Shown: positions 40,863 to 48,678 of the stretch, piece by piece
Layout of the letters: each line of letters starts with the position of its first letter
Position numbering within the stretch: the stretch's first letter is position 1
Origin: SSF14 sp046331245
GTDB taxonomy: Bacteria; Actinomycetota; Acidimicrobiia; Acidimicrobiales; Microtrichaceae
Direction: 5' to 3'
Assembly (NCBI GenBank): GCA_046331245.1
Contig: JAXLRH010000011.1
Coordinates: forward strand, 1-64,000
Length of the DNA: 64,000 nucleotides
Made by a program: the position numbers and the translations under genes
The notes under the pieces: model-generated
Told to the model about the DNA's origin: nothing
The model's input: the letters and a program-made list of their open reading frames with translations, nothing else
The model's database searches: none

Positions 40863-41473
40863 CCACTCGACGCCCGAAGGTCGCGGCCCCCGAGGGTCTG
40901 CTGCTCACGCACGGCGCCGGGTCCGACAAGGACCACGCCATGCTCGTAGCCATCGAGGAGCGGCTCGCGCCGTTGCCCGTGCTGCGCATCAACTTCCCCT
41001 ACCGGGACAAGCCCGGCAAGCGCCCGCCGGACCGCGCCCCCGTGCTACTCGCGTCGCTCCGCGAGCAGCTGGAGGCGTTCTGCGAACGGCTCGGCACCGA
41101 CACGAGCCGCATCGTGCTCGGCGGCCGCTCGATGGGCGGACGCATGTGCACGATGCTGGCCGCCGGAGGCGACGGGCTCGACCGGGTGCCGGTCGCCGGC
41201 CTCATCCCGATCTCGTATCCGCTCCATCCACCGGGCAAGCCGGAGAAGCTGCGCGTCGAGCACCTTCCCCGCATCACCGTGCCGTGCCTGTTCATCTCGG
41301 GCGAGCGGGACCCGTTCGGCAGCCCCGACGAGCTGCGCGCCGCGACGGCCGCGATCGCCGGGCCGGTGCAGCACCACTTCGTGCCGGGCGGCCACGACTT
41401 CAAGAAGTCCGACGACGAGGTGTGCGACGTCATCGCCGAGTGGATGCGCGACCTGGGGCGGCGCCGCCGCTGA
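40859..41473 (+). CDS. Alpha/beta hydrolase (dienelactone hydrolase/Tex30-like)
   Basis: 204 aa small alpha/beta hydrolase. The oxyanion-hole segment LLLTHGAGSDKDH, the nucleophile elbow GGRSMGGRM (Ser), the acid in ISGERDPFG and the catalytic His in PGGHDFKKS complete the triad. The SMGGRM elbow is typical of the KANL3/Tex30-like group found in bacteria and eukaryotes, whose substrate is unknown. Translationally coupled to the J-domain gene (ATGA overlap), which suggests joint function. Confidence 0.87.
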   Translation: MTTRRPKVAAPEGLLLTHGAGSDKDHAMLVAIEERLAPLPVLRINFPYRDKPGKRPPDRAPVLLASLREQLEAFCERLGTDTSRIVLGGRSMGGRMCTMLAAGGDGLDRVPVAGLIPISYPLHPPGKPEKLRVEHLPRITVPCLFISGERDPFGSPDELRAATAAIAGPVQHHFVPGGHDFKKSDDEVCDVIAEWMRDLGRRRR

Positions 41474-41494
41474 CGCCGGCGGTCGGGATGCGGG

Positions 41495-42331
41495 TCAGGC
41501 CGTGATCGTGACCGGCATCCCGAGCGGCACCTGCCGCTTCTGCAGGTCGAGCACGTCGGCGTTGCGCAACCGCACGCACCCGTGGCTCACGTCGGTGCCG
41601 ATGAGCGACGGCTGGTTCGTGCCGTGCATGCCGATGACGCCGTCGGCGAACGCCTCCGTGTCGATCAGCGCGTCGGAGTGTGCGGTGAGTCCGTAGGCGA
41701 GCGGCCCGTACGCGCCGTTCCTGTTCGGGGGCTCCACGAGCTCCTTCACGAAGAACCTCCCGGTGGGGGTGGGCGTGGGCGCTGCGCCGACGGCGACGGG
41801 GTAGGTCGCCAGCACGGCGTCGCCGTCGCTCAAGGTCAACGTGTGCGCCGAGAGGCTGATCACGGCGGACATGTCGGTGTGCGTGAGGGTGACGTCGTCG
41901 GCCGAGATCCAGCCGGTGCTGCCGTTGGGCCGGACGGGGAGGTCGACCTCGTGCCAGAGGGAGCCGTCCGCCGCCGCGACCGTGCGGCGCTCGATGTGGA
42001 AGGTCGTGGGCGCGCCCGACGGCAGGGGATTGGGGATGACGACGGGCACGAACCCGCCGGTGCCCGACGTGTCGAGGTGCAGGTGCGGACCGTTCGGCGA
42101 CTCGTGCACGATCACCTGGCGGACGGTGGGCAGCACGTTGGCGATCCAGCTGCGCGTGGCCGGCTCCGGAGCGGTCGACGTGGTGGTCGACGTCGGCGCG
42201 GCCGCTGCGATGGTGGCGGTGGCCGTGTCCGCCGACGACGAGGCGGCGTCGTCCGAGCTGCACGCGGCGAGAGGCAGCGCGACGAGCGCCGCGACACCGA
42301 TCGCGAGGGAGCGGGCAGGCCTCCTGAACAC
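41495..42331 (-). CDS. L,D-transpeptidase lipoprotein (YkuD)
   Basis: 278 aa. Lipoprotein signal MFRRPARSLAIGVAALVALP with lipobox LPLAAC, a Thr/Ser/Ala-rich linker, an SH3-like or Ig-like part with GSTGWISADDV, and a C-terminal YkuD domain with HGTNQPSLIGTDVSHGCVRL, where the Cys forms 3-3 peptidoglycan cross-links or attaches lipoproteins. GTG 42331 is chosen over GTG 42349: TATCCT ends 6 nt before it and lies inside the longer frame, and the shorter protein begins with a proper signal peptide. Confidence 0.92.
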   Translation of the reverse strand: MFRRPARSLAIGVAALVALPLAACSSDDAASSSADTATATIAAAAPTSTTTSTAPEPATRSWIANVLPTVRQVIVHESPNGPHLHLDTSGTGGFVPVVIPNPLPSGAPTTFHIERRTVAAADGSLWHEVDLPVRPNGSTGWISADDVTLTHTDMSAVISLSAHTLTLSDGDAVLATYPVAVGAAPTPTPTGRFFVKELVEPPNRNGAYGPLAYGLTAHSDALIDTEAFADGVIGMHGTNQPSLIGTDVSHGCVRLRNADVLDLQKRQVPLGMPVTITA

Positions 42332-42337
42332 GGGGCG

Positions 42338-42343
42338 AGGATA
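42338..42343 (-). promoter_or_regulatory. -10 hexamer TATCCT of the L,D-transpeptidase gene
   Basis: On the minus strand TATCCT ends 6 nt before GTG 42331, deciding the start codon. Confidence 0.6.
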
Positions 42344-42367
42344 GGCCACCGCGTCCTCCGCTCGATC

Positions 42368-43849
42368 TCAGTCGTCGGGGTTGAGCGTCTCGAGCTCGAC
42401 CCCGGCCGTCTCCGGGAGCCACCACACGAGGACGGCGACGAGGAGCGGCCCGGCGGCGAGCGCGGTGATCGTCGGGCCGTAGCGCCCGCCCGACACGAAG
42501 TGCCCCACGAGCAGCAGACCCGAGATGCTGCCGAGGACGGCGGCCCCGTTGAGCAGGCCGTTCGCCGCGCCGCGGCGGAGCGTGGGGAAGAGCTCGGGGA
42601 GCAGCGCGCCGAGCGACGGGATGACCGCGCCACCCACCACCGACCCGAACAGCGAGGCGGCCCACATCGGCGCTCCGCCGAAGCGGAACATCAGCGTGTT
42701 GCCGACGGCGAGGCCCGCCACGCCGAGCGTGGCCGCGGCCCGCCGGCTCACCCGGTCGGCCAGCTGGGCGCCGCCGATGATGCCGATGAAACCCCACGTG
42801 TTCGTCAGCAGCAGGAACGCGGCGATCGCTGTGTAGTCCATGCCGCGCGTGTGACGGAGGTAGTCCGTCTGCAGTTGCTGGGTGGGGGCGACGAACAGGT
42901 TGAGGAGGAACATGCCCGCCGCCAGCAGCGCCAGGCGGGGCACGCGGATGTGCTGGTGTTCGTGCTCGGCCGGCACGTGGTCGTCGTGCACGAACCGGCG
43001 GGTCTCGGGCAGACGGCGCACCGTGCGCAGCGTCGCCGCGAGGGCGACGATCGCCAGCAGGAACAGCGCTCGCCACGCGGACCGGCCGAGGTCGAGGATC
43101 GGCAGGCACCACAGCACCATGCCCGCGCCCAGGCCGCCGGGCAGGCTCATCAACCCGATCGCGTAGGCACGCGAGCCCGCCGGCAGCTCCTCGGCGCAGA
43201 TGATCGGGATGAGGAACGCCGCGCCCGCGACCAGGCCGCGGGCCACCAGCTGCGACACGGTGACGACCTCGATGCTGGGAGCGAGCGCGGTGACCACGCA
43301 GGCGAGCGCGGCGCCGACCAGGCAGGCGCGCATGAGGGGGCGGCGGCCGCGGCGGTCGGCGAGGGCCGTGGCCGCGAAGGTGAGCACGGCCCCGATGCGG
43401 ATGATCGCCAGCGCGCGGGCCTGGGTGTCGGTGCCGCCGCCCAGGTCCTCGGTGATGGCCTTGATGGTCTGGCCGATGAGCGCACCGAGGAATCCCGAGA
43501 TCAGCGAGAGCGTCGCGCAGAGGCCCATGATCGTGGCGTCGTGACGCGACAGGCGGTCGGACGCGGCCCACAGCGGGCGCCGCTCCGACGCCACCCCGTG
43601 ACGGATCGGGCGCCGGAGCAGCTGGTCCACGAGGGGGCCCCAGTGCGGTGCGTCGATGGCGTACCGCAGCGTCTCCCGCACGACGCCGTCCTCGGTCTCC
43701 ACTTGTCGTTCCCAGCGGGCGAACGGCCCCGCGACGGCCACGAACCGCCCGTCGCCGGCCGATTCCTCCTGCACGAAGTGGTCGTCGCGAGGCTGGCTCC
43801 GCCGCTCGATCTCGGCGGGATCGTGCAGCACGGTGCGAAGGGTGGGCAT
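42368..43849 (-). CDS. MFS transporter with long hydrophilic N-terminus
   Basis: 493 aa. Residues 1-105 are soluble and rich in charged residues, then twelve membrane spans of the major facilitator fold follow. The loop 2-3 motif is degenerate (ADRRGRRPLMRA), and the loop 8-9 equivalent is ADRVSRRAAATLG, both typical of the sugar/organic-acid (SP/AAHS-like) group. PETRRF closes the first half. Substrate unknown. The N-terminal extension is unusual for the family. It is divergent from murA; ATG 43849 lies 70 bases from murA. Confidence 0.88.
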   Translation of the reverse strand: MPTLRTVLHDPAEIERRSQPRDDHFVQEESAGDGRFVAVAGPFARWERQVETEDGVVRETLRYAIDAPHWGPLVDQLLRRPIRHGVASERRPLWAASDRLSRHDATIMGLCATLSLISGFLGALIGQTIKAITEDLGGGTDTQARALAIIRIGAVLTFAATALADRRGRRPLMRACLVGAALACVVTALAPSIEVVTVSQLVARGLVAGAAFLIPIICAEELPAGSRAYAIGLMSLPGGLGAGMVLWCLPILDLGRSAWRALFLLAIVALAATLRTVRRLPETRRFVHDDHVPAEHEHQHIRVPRLALLAAGMFLLNLFVAPTQQLQTDYLRHTRGMDYTAIAAFLLLTNTWGFIGIIGGAQLADRVSRRAAATLGVAGLAVGNTLMFRFGGAPMWAASLFGSVVGGAVIPSLGALLPELFPTLRRGAANGLLNGAAVLGSISGLLLVGHFVSGGRYGPTITALAAGPLLVAVLVWWLPETAGVELETLNPDD

Positions 43850-43905
43850 GTCGGCAGTCCTGGCGATCGCGAGCCCGATGGGTCACCCGGCACCGGCCGG
43901 ACGAG

Positions 43906-43911
43906 CATACT
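43906..43911 (+). promoter_or_regulatory. -10 hexamer CATACT of murA
   Basis: CATACT ends 7 nt before ATG 43919; the same hexamer and spacing precede the propeller gene at 48679. Confidence 0.5.
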
Positions 43912-43918
43912 GGCGGCC

Positions 43919-45169
43919 ATGCAGGAGATGACCGTCCGCCCCGGTGGACCGCTGAGTGGCGAGGTGCCCATCTCGGGCGCCAAGAACTCGGTGCTCAAGC
44001 TGATGGTGGCGACGGTGCTCGCTCCGGGCCAGTTCGTGCTGCGCAACGTGCCGCGCATCAGCGACGTCGAGTGGATGGCGGAGACGCTCGTCGCCCTCGG
44101 GCTCACGGTCACCTGGGACGAGCCCGGCACGCTCGTCATCGACTCGACCGGCGACATCGTGCCGGAGGCCCCGTACCACCTGGTCGAGCAGATGCGCGCC
44201 TCCACCGCGCTGCTCGGCGCGCTGCTCGCGCGGTGCGGCGAGGCCCGCATCGCCATGCCCGGCGGCGACGACTTCGGCGATCGCCCCATCGACATGCACC
44301 TCCGCGGCCTCGAGGAGCTCGGCGCCGAGATCGAGCTCTCGCACGGCAACATCGTCGCCCGCTCCACCGGCCTCGTCGGCGCGCACGTGGTGCTCGAGTA
44401 CCCGAGCGTCGGCGCCACCGAGAACCTGCTGCTGGCCGCCACCACCGCCAAGGGCACGACGGTCATCGACAACGCGGCACGCGAGCCGGAGATCGCCGAC
44501 CTGGCCGCGTTCGTCAACCGGATGGGGGCGCACGTGGTCGGGGCCGGCAGCTCCACCATCACCGTCGACGGCGTCGACTCGCTGCACTCGGTCGAGCACG
44601 AGGTCATTCCCGATCGTGTCGAGGCCGCCACCTACCTCACCATCCTCGGGGCCGCCGGGGGAGAGGTGCTGCTGCGGGGCGCCCGGGCCGGCGACCTCCA
44701 GCTGCTGATCTCGAAGCTCGGTGAGATGGGCATGCGGATCTCGCCCGACGCCGAGGGCATCTGGGCGATGGCGTCCGGCCGTCCGAAGTCGGTCGACGTC
44801 GCGACGTTGCCCTACCCGGGCGTCGCCACCGACTACCTGCCGATGCTGATCGCGCTCATGTCGGTCGGCGACGGCGTGAGCTTCGCCACCGAGAACCTCT
44901 ACCAGGGCCGGTTCCGCTACGTCGGGGAGCTCACCCGCATGGGCGCGAACATCCGCGTCGAGGGGCACCACATGGCGATCCGCGGCGTCGAGCGCCTGTC
45001 GGGCGCGCCGGTGCGGGCGTTCGACATCCGCGCCGGGGCCGCGCTGGTCGTCGCCGCGTTCGCTGCGGAGGGCGCCACCACGATCTACGACGCGCAGCAC
45101 CTCGACCGCGGGTACGAGCGCATGGTCGACCGCCTGGTCGCCATCGGCGGCGACGTCTCCAGCCGCTGA
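43919..45169 (+). CDS. murA: UDP-N-acetylglucosamine 1-carboxyvinyltransferase (Asp variant)
   Basis: 416 aa. First committed step of peptidoglycan synthesis: transfers enolpyruvate from phosphoenolpyruvate to UDP-GlcNAc. GEVPISGAKNSVLKLM opens the fold. The active-site loop reads PGGDDFGDRPID, so residue 117 is Asp in place of the usual Cys, as known for M. tuberculosis MurA, which makes the enzyme insensitive to fosfomycin. The C-terminal FDIRAGAALVVAAFAAEG and LDRGYER regions are complete. Its place downstream of the ATP synthase operon matches mycobacteria. Confidence 0.96.
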   Translation: MQEMTVRPGGPLSGEVPISGAKNSVLKLMVATVLAPGQFVLRNVPRISDVEWMAETLVALGLTVTWDEPGTLVIDSTGDIVPEAPYHLVEQMRASTALLGALLARCGEARIAMPGGDDFGDRPIDMHLRGLEELGAEIELSHGNIVARSTGLVGAHVVLEYPSVGATENLLLAATTAKGTTVIDNAAREPEIADLAAFVNRMGAHVVGAGSSTITVDGVDSLHSVEHEVIPDRVEAATYLTILGAAGGEVLLRGARAGDLQLLISKLGEMGMRISPDAEGIWAMASGRPKSVDVATLPYPGVATDYLPMLIALMSVGDGVSFATENLYQGRFRYVGELTRMGANIRVEGHHMAIRGVERLSGAPVRAFDIRAGAALVVAAFAAEGATTIYDAQHLDRGYERMVDRLVAIGGDVSSR

Positions 45170-45224
45170 CCCGCCCCATCGCTCCCGCACCTCCCTCCCC
45201 TGTCTCACCGCCCCGTCTTCTTCC

Positions 45225-45275
45225 GGTTTTGGGGGTGGGTGTGGGGGGGGGGGGGCCACAACGAACCCCAAAACC
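45225..45275. repeat. Palindrome with G-tract, left of AbiEi/DUF559 gene
   Basis: GGTTTTGGGG (45225-45234) and CCCCAAAACC (45266-45275) are perfect 10-bp complements. Between them lies a G-rich stretch with a run of 13 G (45243-45255). The right arm CACAACGAACCCCAAA (45257-45272) is identical to 46356-46371. It stands between the convergent ends of murA and the AbiEi-type gene and may terminate both. Confidence 0.7.
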
Positions 45276-45310
45276 CGAGGAAGGCGAGGGTCGGGCACGG
45301 TCGGGCGGGG

Positions 45311-46222
45311 TCAGGAGGGGGTGCGCAGGCGGAGCTGCGCGCCGATCTCACGGACGACCCGCTCGGGATCGTTCCGCAGCATCGTGGGTGTGTACCGGAG
45401 GAGCGGGAAGCCGGAGCCGACGATGTCGTTCTGCCGGGTGAGGTCTGCGTCGACCTGGTACGGCAGCGTCTGCCACTCACGGGAGTCGCACTCGATGCCG
45501 AACCCGGCCTCGGGGTAGGCGAAGTCGACGTAGTAGCGCTCCCGCCCCACGTCGATGCGGAACTCCCGGACCGGCGCCGGCAGTCCGCCCTCGTGGATCG
45601 CTCGGCGCATCGCCTTCTCGAACGCCCAGGTGCCGTCGAGCCCGCGGGCGGCGAGCACCTCTCGGGCGACGCCGATGCCGTTCCGCCCCTGCCTCCCGAG
45701 CGACTGGACCCGCGCCTCGAAGGACTCGTACGTCGTGAGGCCGTCGCGCACGGCGTGGTCGACCAGCATGCCGATGCGGTGCGCGTCGAGGTACCGGCCG
45801 GCGTCGATGAGCGTCCGGTCGAGTGCGGTGACCGGGATCGAGTCGATGAACCACCGATCGACGATCGGCAGATGGAGCGTCCGATGCGTCGTGATGTGGG
45901 AGCGTCGAGCGGGCCGCACCTCCGAGGACGTGATCTCGATGATCCCGCCGCGCACCCGGTAGAGCGGGTGGAGCGCCACGCCGGTCCGGTGGGACGCGAA
46001 CGCCCGCCCGTTGCTTCCGGCGACGGCTGCCATGACCTGCTGGCGCCAGGTCGTGGGACTGCCGGCCATGCGGTACACGCCCCGGTGCACGTCGACCAGG
46101 TGGCCGCGCTTCCGCAGCCGGAGCACGTCGGTCGGCGTGCAGCCGAGCTCGTCGAGGTCCGAGAACGTCGCAATGCCGTGGCGCACCCGCGCCCGCTCGT
46201 CGATCGCTGTGAGGTCGATCAC
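45311..46222 (-). CDS. AbiEi-antitoxin-like / DUF559 nuclease-like protein
   Basis: 303 aa. The N-terminal ~90 residues have the winged-helix layout of AbiEi-type antitoxins (GIATFSDLDELGCTPTDVLR, RGHLVDVHRGVYRM). The C-terminal ~110 resemble DUF559, a Vsr-like nuclease fold: YYVDFAYPEAGFGIECDS and a final RYTPTMLRNDPERVV. The Asp and Glu residues of a PD-(D/E)xK-type site appear kept. Such solitary fusions are common and multi-copy in high-GC actinobacteria; the role is unknown. No toxin partner is beside it. The gene is bracketed by related palindromes. GTG 46222 is the chosen start; an open frame continues far upstream but antisense to real genes. Confidence 0.82.
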   Translation of the reverse strand: MIDLTAIDERARVRHGIATFSDLDELGCTPTDVLRLRKRGHLVDVHRGVYRMAGSPTTWRQQVMAAVAGSNGRAFASHRTGVALHPLYRVRGGIIEITSSEVRPARRSHITTHRTLHLPIVDRWFIDSIPVTALDRTLIDAGRYLDAHRIGMLVDHAVRDGLTTYESFEARVQSLGRQGRNGIGVAREVLAARGLDGTWAFEKAMRRAIHEGGLPAPVREFRIDVGRERYYVDFAYPEAGFGIECDSREWQTLPYQVDADLTRQNDIVGSGFPLLRYTPTMLRNDPERVVREIGAQLRLRTPS

Positions 46223-46323
46223 ACCATTCCTCCCGCGGTGGAGGACGCCGAGACGCCGGCGTCCGTCGAGAGGGGAAGGTGCCCCGGAGGGTAGTCCGGG
46301 CGACCGACACCCTCGCTTCCGTC

Positions 46324-46373
46324 GCTTTCGGGGTTCGTTGTGCGCGAGGGGTGCACACAACGAACCCCAAAGC
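46324..46373. repeat. Palindrome right of AbiEi/DUF559 gene
   Basis: GGGGTTCGTTGTG (46330-46342) and CACAACGAACCCC (46356-46368) are perfect 13-bp complements, extendable with one bulged base to GCTTT/AAAGC. The right arm is shared with the element at 45257-45272. It lies about 100 bp upstream of the AbiEi-type start. Confidence 0.75.
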
Positions 46374-46377
46374 CTGA

Positions 46378-46440
46378 AGGGGAGGGGTGGGAGGGGGGCG
46401 GGGGGGGAGAGAGAGGGGGAGGGAGGGCGGGCGGGAAGAG
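46378..46440 (+). other. Homopurine G-rich tract
   Basis: About 60 nt almost entirely of G and A with runs of 4-8 G, broken only by single T and C bases. The + strand can form G-quadruplexes. It sits between the palindrome and the nfu-type gene. Confidence 0.7.
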
Positions 46441-46482
46441 ATCGTCGTGGGGTGGGGTTGTACGCCCCGGAGACCCTCGCTC

Positions 46483-46488
46483 TAGCCT
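46483..46488 (+). promoter_or_regulatory. Probable -10 hexamer TAGCCT of nfu-type gene
   Basis: TAGCCT would start RNA near 46495, leaving a ~22-nt leader with GAGGAG in front of GTG 46518. Confidence 0.4.
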
Positions 46489-46517
46489 GGGTGCAGTCAG
46501 CCGTCGAGGAGAACGTG

Positions 46518-46781
46518 GTGCGCGACAAGGTCGCTGAGGTCATCGAAGTCGTCCGTCCCGCCATCCAGGCGGATGGCGGTGACATCACGCTGCTCGACGT
46601 CGACGAGGCGGCGGGCGTCGTCACGGTGGAGCTCAGCGGTGCGTGCGTGAGCTGCCCGGCATCGACCGTCACCCTCAAGGCCGGCATCGAGCGCATCATG
46701 AAGGACCGGGTGCCCGGCGTGACCGAGGTGCGCCAGCCGGGCGAGGACCTCGTCGAGACCGGCACCACCGTCTCCCTCTGA
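46518..46781 (+). CDS. NifU-like C-terminal Fe-S scaffold protein
   Basis: 87 aa. Matches the Nfu domain: VIEVVRPAIQADGGDITLLD, then GACVSCPASTVTLKAGIE, whose CxxC pair binds an Fe-S cluster between two monomers. It delivers clusters to target proteins. GTG 46518 follows GAGGAG by 6 nt; GTG 46515 is next to it and cannot be excluded. It stands alone; the cysteine desulfurase at 61563 could supply sulfur. Confidence 0.92.
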   Translation: MRDKVAEVIEVVRPAIQADGGDITLLDVDEAAGVVTVELSGACVSCPASTVTLKAGIERIMKDRVPGVTEVRQPGEDLVETGTTVSL

Positions 46782-46827
46782 CGCCGGGGCCCCGGCGCCG
46801 GTCTCGCCCCGGCGGGAACGGGCCGCC

Positions 46828-46833
46828 TAGCGT
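46828..46833 (+). promoter_or_regulatory. -10 hexamer TAGCGT of meaB
   Basis: TAGCGT ends 7 nt before ATG 46841. Confidence 0.55.
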
Positions 46834-46840
46834 CGTCCCG

Positions 46841-47815
46841 ATGCCGACCGTTCCCGCCACCGACGTCGCCGCGCTCCTCGGGAACGCCACCGACGGCAAC
46901 CGAGCGGCCCTGGCGCGGCTGCTCACCATGGTGGAGCGGGGCGGCGACGGCGCCCGAGAGGTGGGCCGGCTCGCGCATCCGCTCGGCGGGCACTCCTACA
47001 CCGTCGGCATCACCGGCGCTCCGGGGGCCGGCAAGTCCACGCTCACGAACGCGCTCTGCACGGTGGCGCGCCGTGGCGGCGACCGCATCGCCGTGCTCGC
47101 CATCGACCCGTCGTCGCCGTTCTCCGGCGGCGCCATCCTCGGCGACCGCATCCGGATGGGCGACCAGGCCGCCGACGACGGCGTGTACATCCGCTCCATG
47201 GCCACCCGTGGACACCTCGGCGGGCTGTCGCTCGCCACGCCCTCGGCGGTGCGGGTGCTCGACGCCGTGGGCTTCCCGTGGGTCGTCGTCGAGACCGTCG
47301 GGGTGGGTCAGGTCGAGGTGGAGATCGTCGGCTCGGCCGACACGTGCGTCGTCGTCGTGAACCCCGGCTGGGGCGATGCCGTGCAGGCCAACAAGGCTGG
47401 CCTCATGGAGATCGCCGACGTGTTCGTCGTGAACAAGGCGGATCGATCGGGCGCGGCCGACACGCAGACCGACCTCGAGCAGATGTTGAACCTCAAGGTG
47501 GACGACGGATGGCGCCCGCCGGTGGTGCCGGCAGTGGCCACGTCCGGCGACGGCGTGGCCGACGTGTGGGCGGCCGTGGCCGAGCATCGCGCGTGGCTCG
47601 AGTCGTCGGGCGAGGCGGACCGCCGCCGGCGTGCGCGCGTCGCCACCGAGCTGCGCTCGATCGTCGCGGTGCAGCTCGCGGCCCGGGCGCAACGGCTGGG
47701 AGGCGGCGAGCGGTTCGAGTCGCTGCGCGACGACGTGCTGGCCCGTCGCACCGACCCCTGGACCGCAGCGGACGAGCTGCTCGCGGCGGCCGCTAGATTC
47801 GACGACCGTGCCTGA
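46841..47815 (+). CDS. meaB: MeaB/ArgK family GTPase
   Basis: 324 aa G3E-family GTPase that protects and reloads adenosylcobalamin-dependent methylmalonyl-CoA-type mutases. P-loop GITGAPGAGKSTL (about residue 57), AIDPSSPFSGGAILGDRIRM switch I, ETVGVGQVEVEI switch III and VVNKADRSGA (NKAD) are intact. No mutase gene is in the window. Start fixed by a -10 hexamer 7 nt upstream. Overlaps the enoyl-CoA hydratase gene by 8 bp, linking it to acyl-CoA metabolism. Confidence 0.94.
   Translation: MPTVPATDVAALLGNATDGNRAALARLLTMVERGGDGAREVGRLAHPLGGHSYTVGITGAPGAGKSTLTNALCTVARRGGDRIAVLAIDPSSPFSGGAILGDRIRMGDQAADDGVYIRSMATRGHLGGLSLATPSAVRVLDAVGFPWVVVETVGVGQVEVEIVGSADTCVVVVNPGWGDAVQANKAGLMEIADVFVVNKADRSGAADTQTDLEQMLNLKVDDGWRPPVVPAVATSGDGVADVWAAVAEHRAWLESSGEADRRRRARVATELRSIVAVQLAARAQRLGGGERFESLRDDVLARRTDPWTAADELLAAAARFDDRA
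47794..47799 (+). promoter_or_regulatory. -10 hexamer TAGATT of enoyl-CoA hydratase gene
   Basis: TAGATT ends 8 nt before GTG 47808, inside the last codons of meaB. Confidence 0.5.
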
Positions 47816-48629
47816 GCTCGTCGCCCTCAGCCACGCCGACAACGGCGTGGCCACCGTCACCCTGCAGCACGGCAAGGTCAACGCCTTGTCGATCGAGGTG
47901 CTCGCCGAGCTGGAGGCGATCGCCGGCCGGCTGACCGCCGATGCGGCGTCGGGCGCGGTGCGCTCCGTCGTCGTCAGCGGCGGCCCGCGCATCTTCGCTG
48001 CGGGCGCGGACATCGCCCAGTTCGCCTCGGACACCAGCGAGGAGTCGTTCACCCTCTCGCCGCCCGAGCGGGTGCGCGAGATCGGCGGCGGGTTCCTCCG
48101 TGCGCTCAACGCGCTCGCCGCCGTTCCCGCGCCGACCATCGCGTCGGTGTCCGGGTTCGCGTTGGGCGGCGGGCTGGAGCTCGCGCTGGCGTGCGACTTC
48201 CGCATCGCCTCGGCGAAGGCTCGCTTCGGCCTGCCCGAGATCACGCTCGGCATCATCCCCGGTGGCGGCGGCACGCAGCGGCTGGCCCGTCTGGTGGGCC
48301 CCGGCGTGGCCAAAGACCTCGTCTTCACCGGTCGCCAGCTGACCGCCGATCAGGCCCTTGCCGTCGGCCTCGTCCACGAGGTGGTCGAGCCGGACCTGCT
48401 CGACGAGCGCACACTCGCGTTCGCCGGTCAGCTCGCCGACGGCCCCCCGGCCGCGCTCCGCCTGGCCAAGGCGGCGATCGACGGTGGCCTCGAGGGCAGC
48501 CTCGAGGCCGGTCTCGAGCTCGAGCAGGACCGGTTCGTCGACGTGTTCGGCACCCCGGAGGCCCGCGTCGGGGTGCGTTCGTTCCTGGCGACCGGGCCGG
48601 GCAACGCCGACTTCCGATCGCTCGACTGA
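47808..48629 (+). CDS. Enoyl-CoA hydratase/isomerase family protein
   Basis: 273 aa crotonase fold. The oxyanion-hole motif FAAGADIAQF and the second one SGFALGGGLELALACDFRIA are present; the two catalytic acids are in GLPEITLGIIPGGGGTQRL. It hydrates 2-enoyl-CoA in beta-oxidation, with broad possible specificity in this family. GTG 47808 lies within the meaB end, with its own -10 hexamer. Confidence 0.92.
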   Translation: MPELVALSHADNGVATVTLQHGKVNALSIEVLAELEAIAGRLTADAASGAVRSVVVSGGPRIFAAGADIAQFASDTSEESFTLSPPERVREIGGGFLRALNALAAVPAPTIASVSGFALGGGLELALACDFRIASAKARFGLPEITLGIIPGGGGTQRLARLVGPGVAKDLVFTGRQLTADQALAVGLVHEVVEPDLLDERTLAFAGQLADGPPAALRLAKAAIDGGLEGSLEAGLELEQDRFVDVFGTPEARVGVRSFLATGPGNADFRSLD

Positions 48630-48665
48630 GCCCCGGCCGATACCGCTGCGCCGGGGGAGGTCCGT

Positions 48666-48671
48666 CATACT
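48666..48671 (+). promoter_or_regulatory. -10 hexamer CATACT of propeller gene
   Basis: CATACT ends 7 nt before ATG 48679. Confidence 0.5.
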
Positions 48672-48678
48672 GTCTCCC

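Noticed and set aside
42332..42349. GTG 42349 as the L,D-transpeptidase start
   Set aside because: The first six codons contain the TATCCT hexamer, and the shorter form begins with an ordinary lipoprotein signal.
41582..43918. Long + frame upstream of murA ATG 43919
   Set aside because: It is antisense to the L,D-transpeptidase and MFS genes; murA begins at ATG 43919 with family-typical sequence and a -10 hexamer.
45311..48328. 1005-residue minus-strand frame covering meaB and the nfu-type gene
   Set aside because: Only the part from GTG 46222 to 45311 has a recognisable domain order; the remainder is antisense to real genes.
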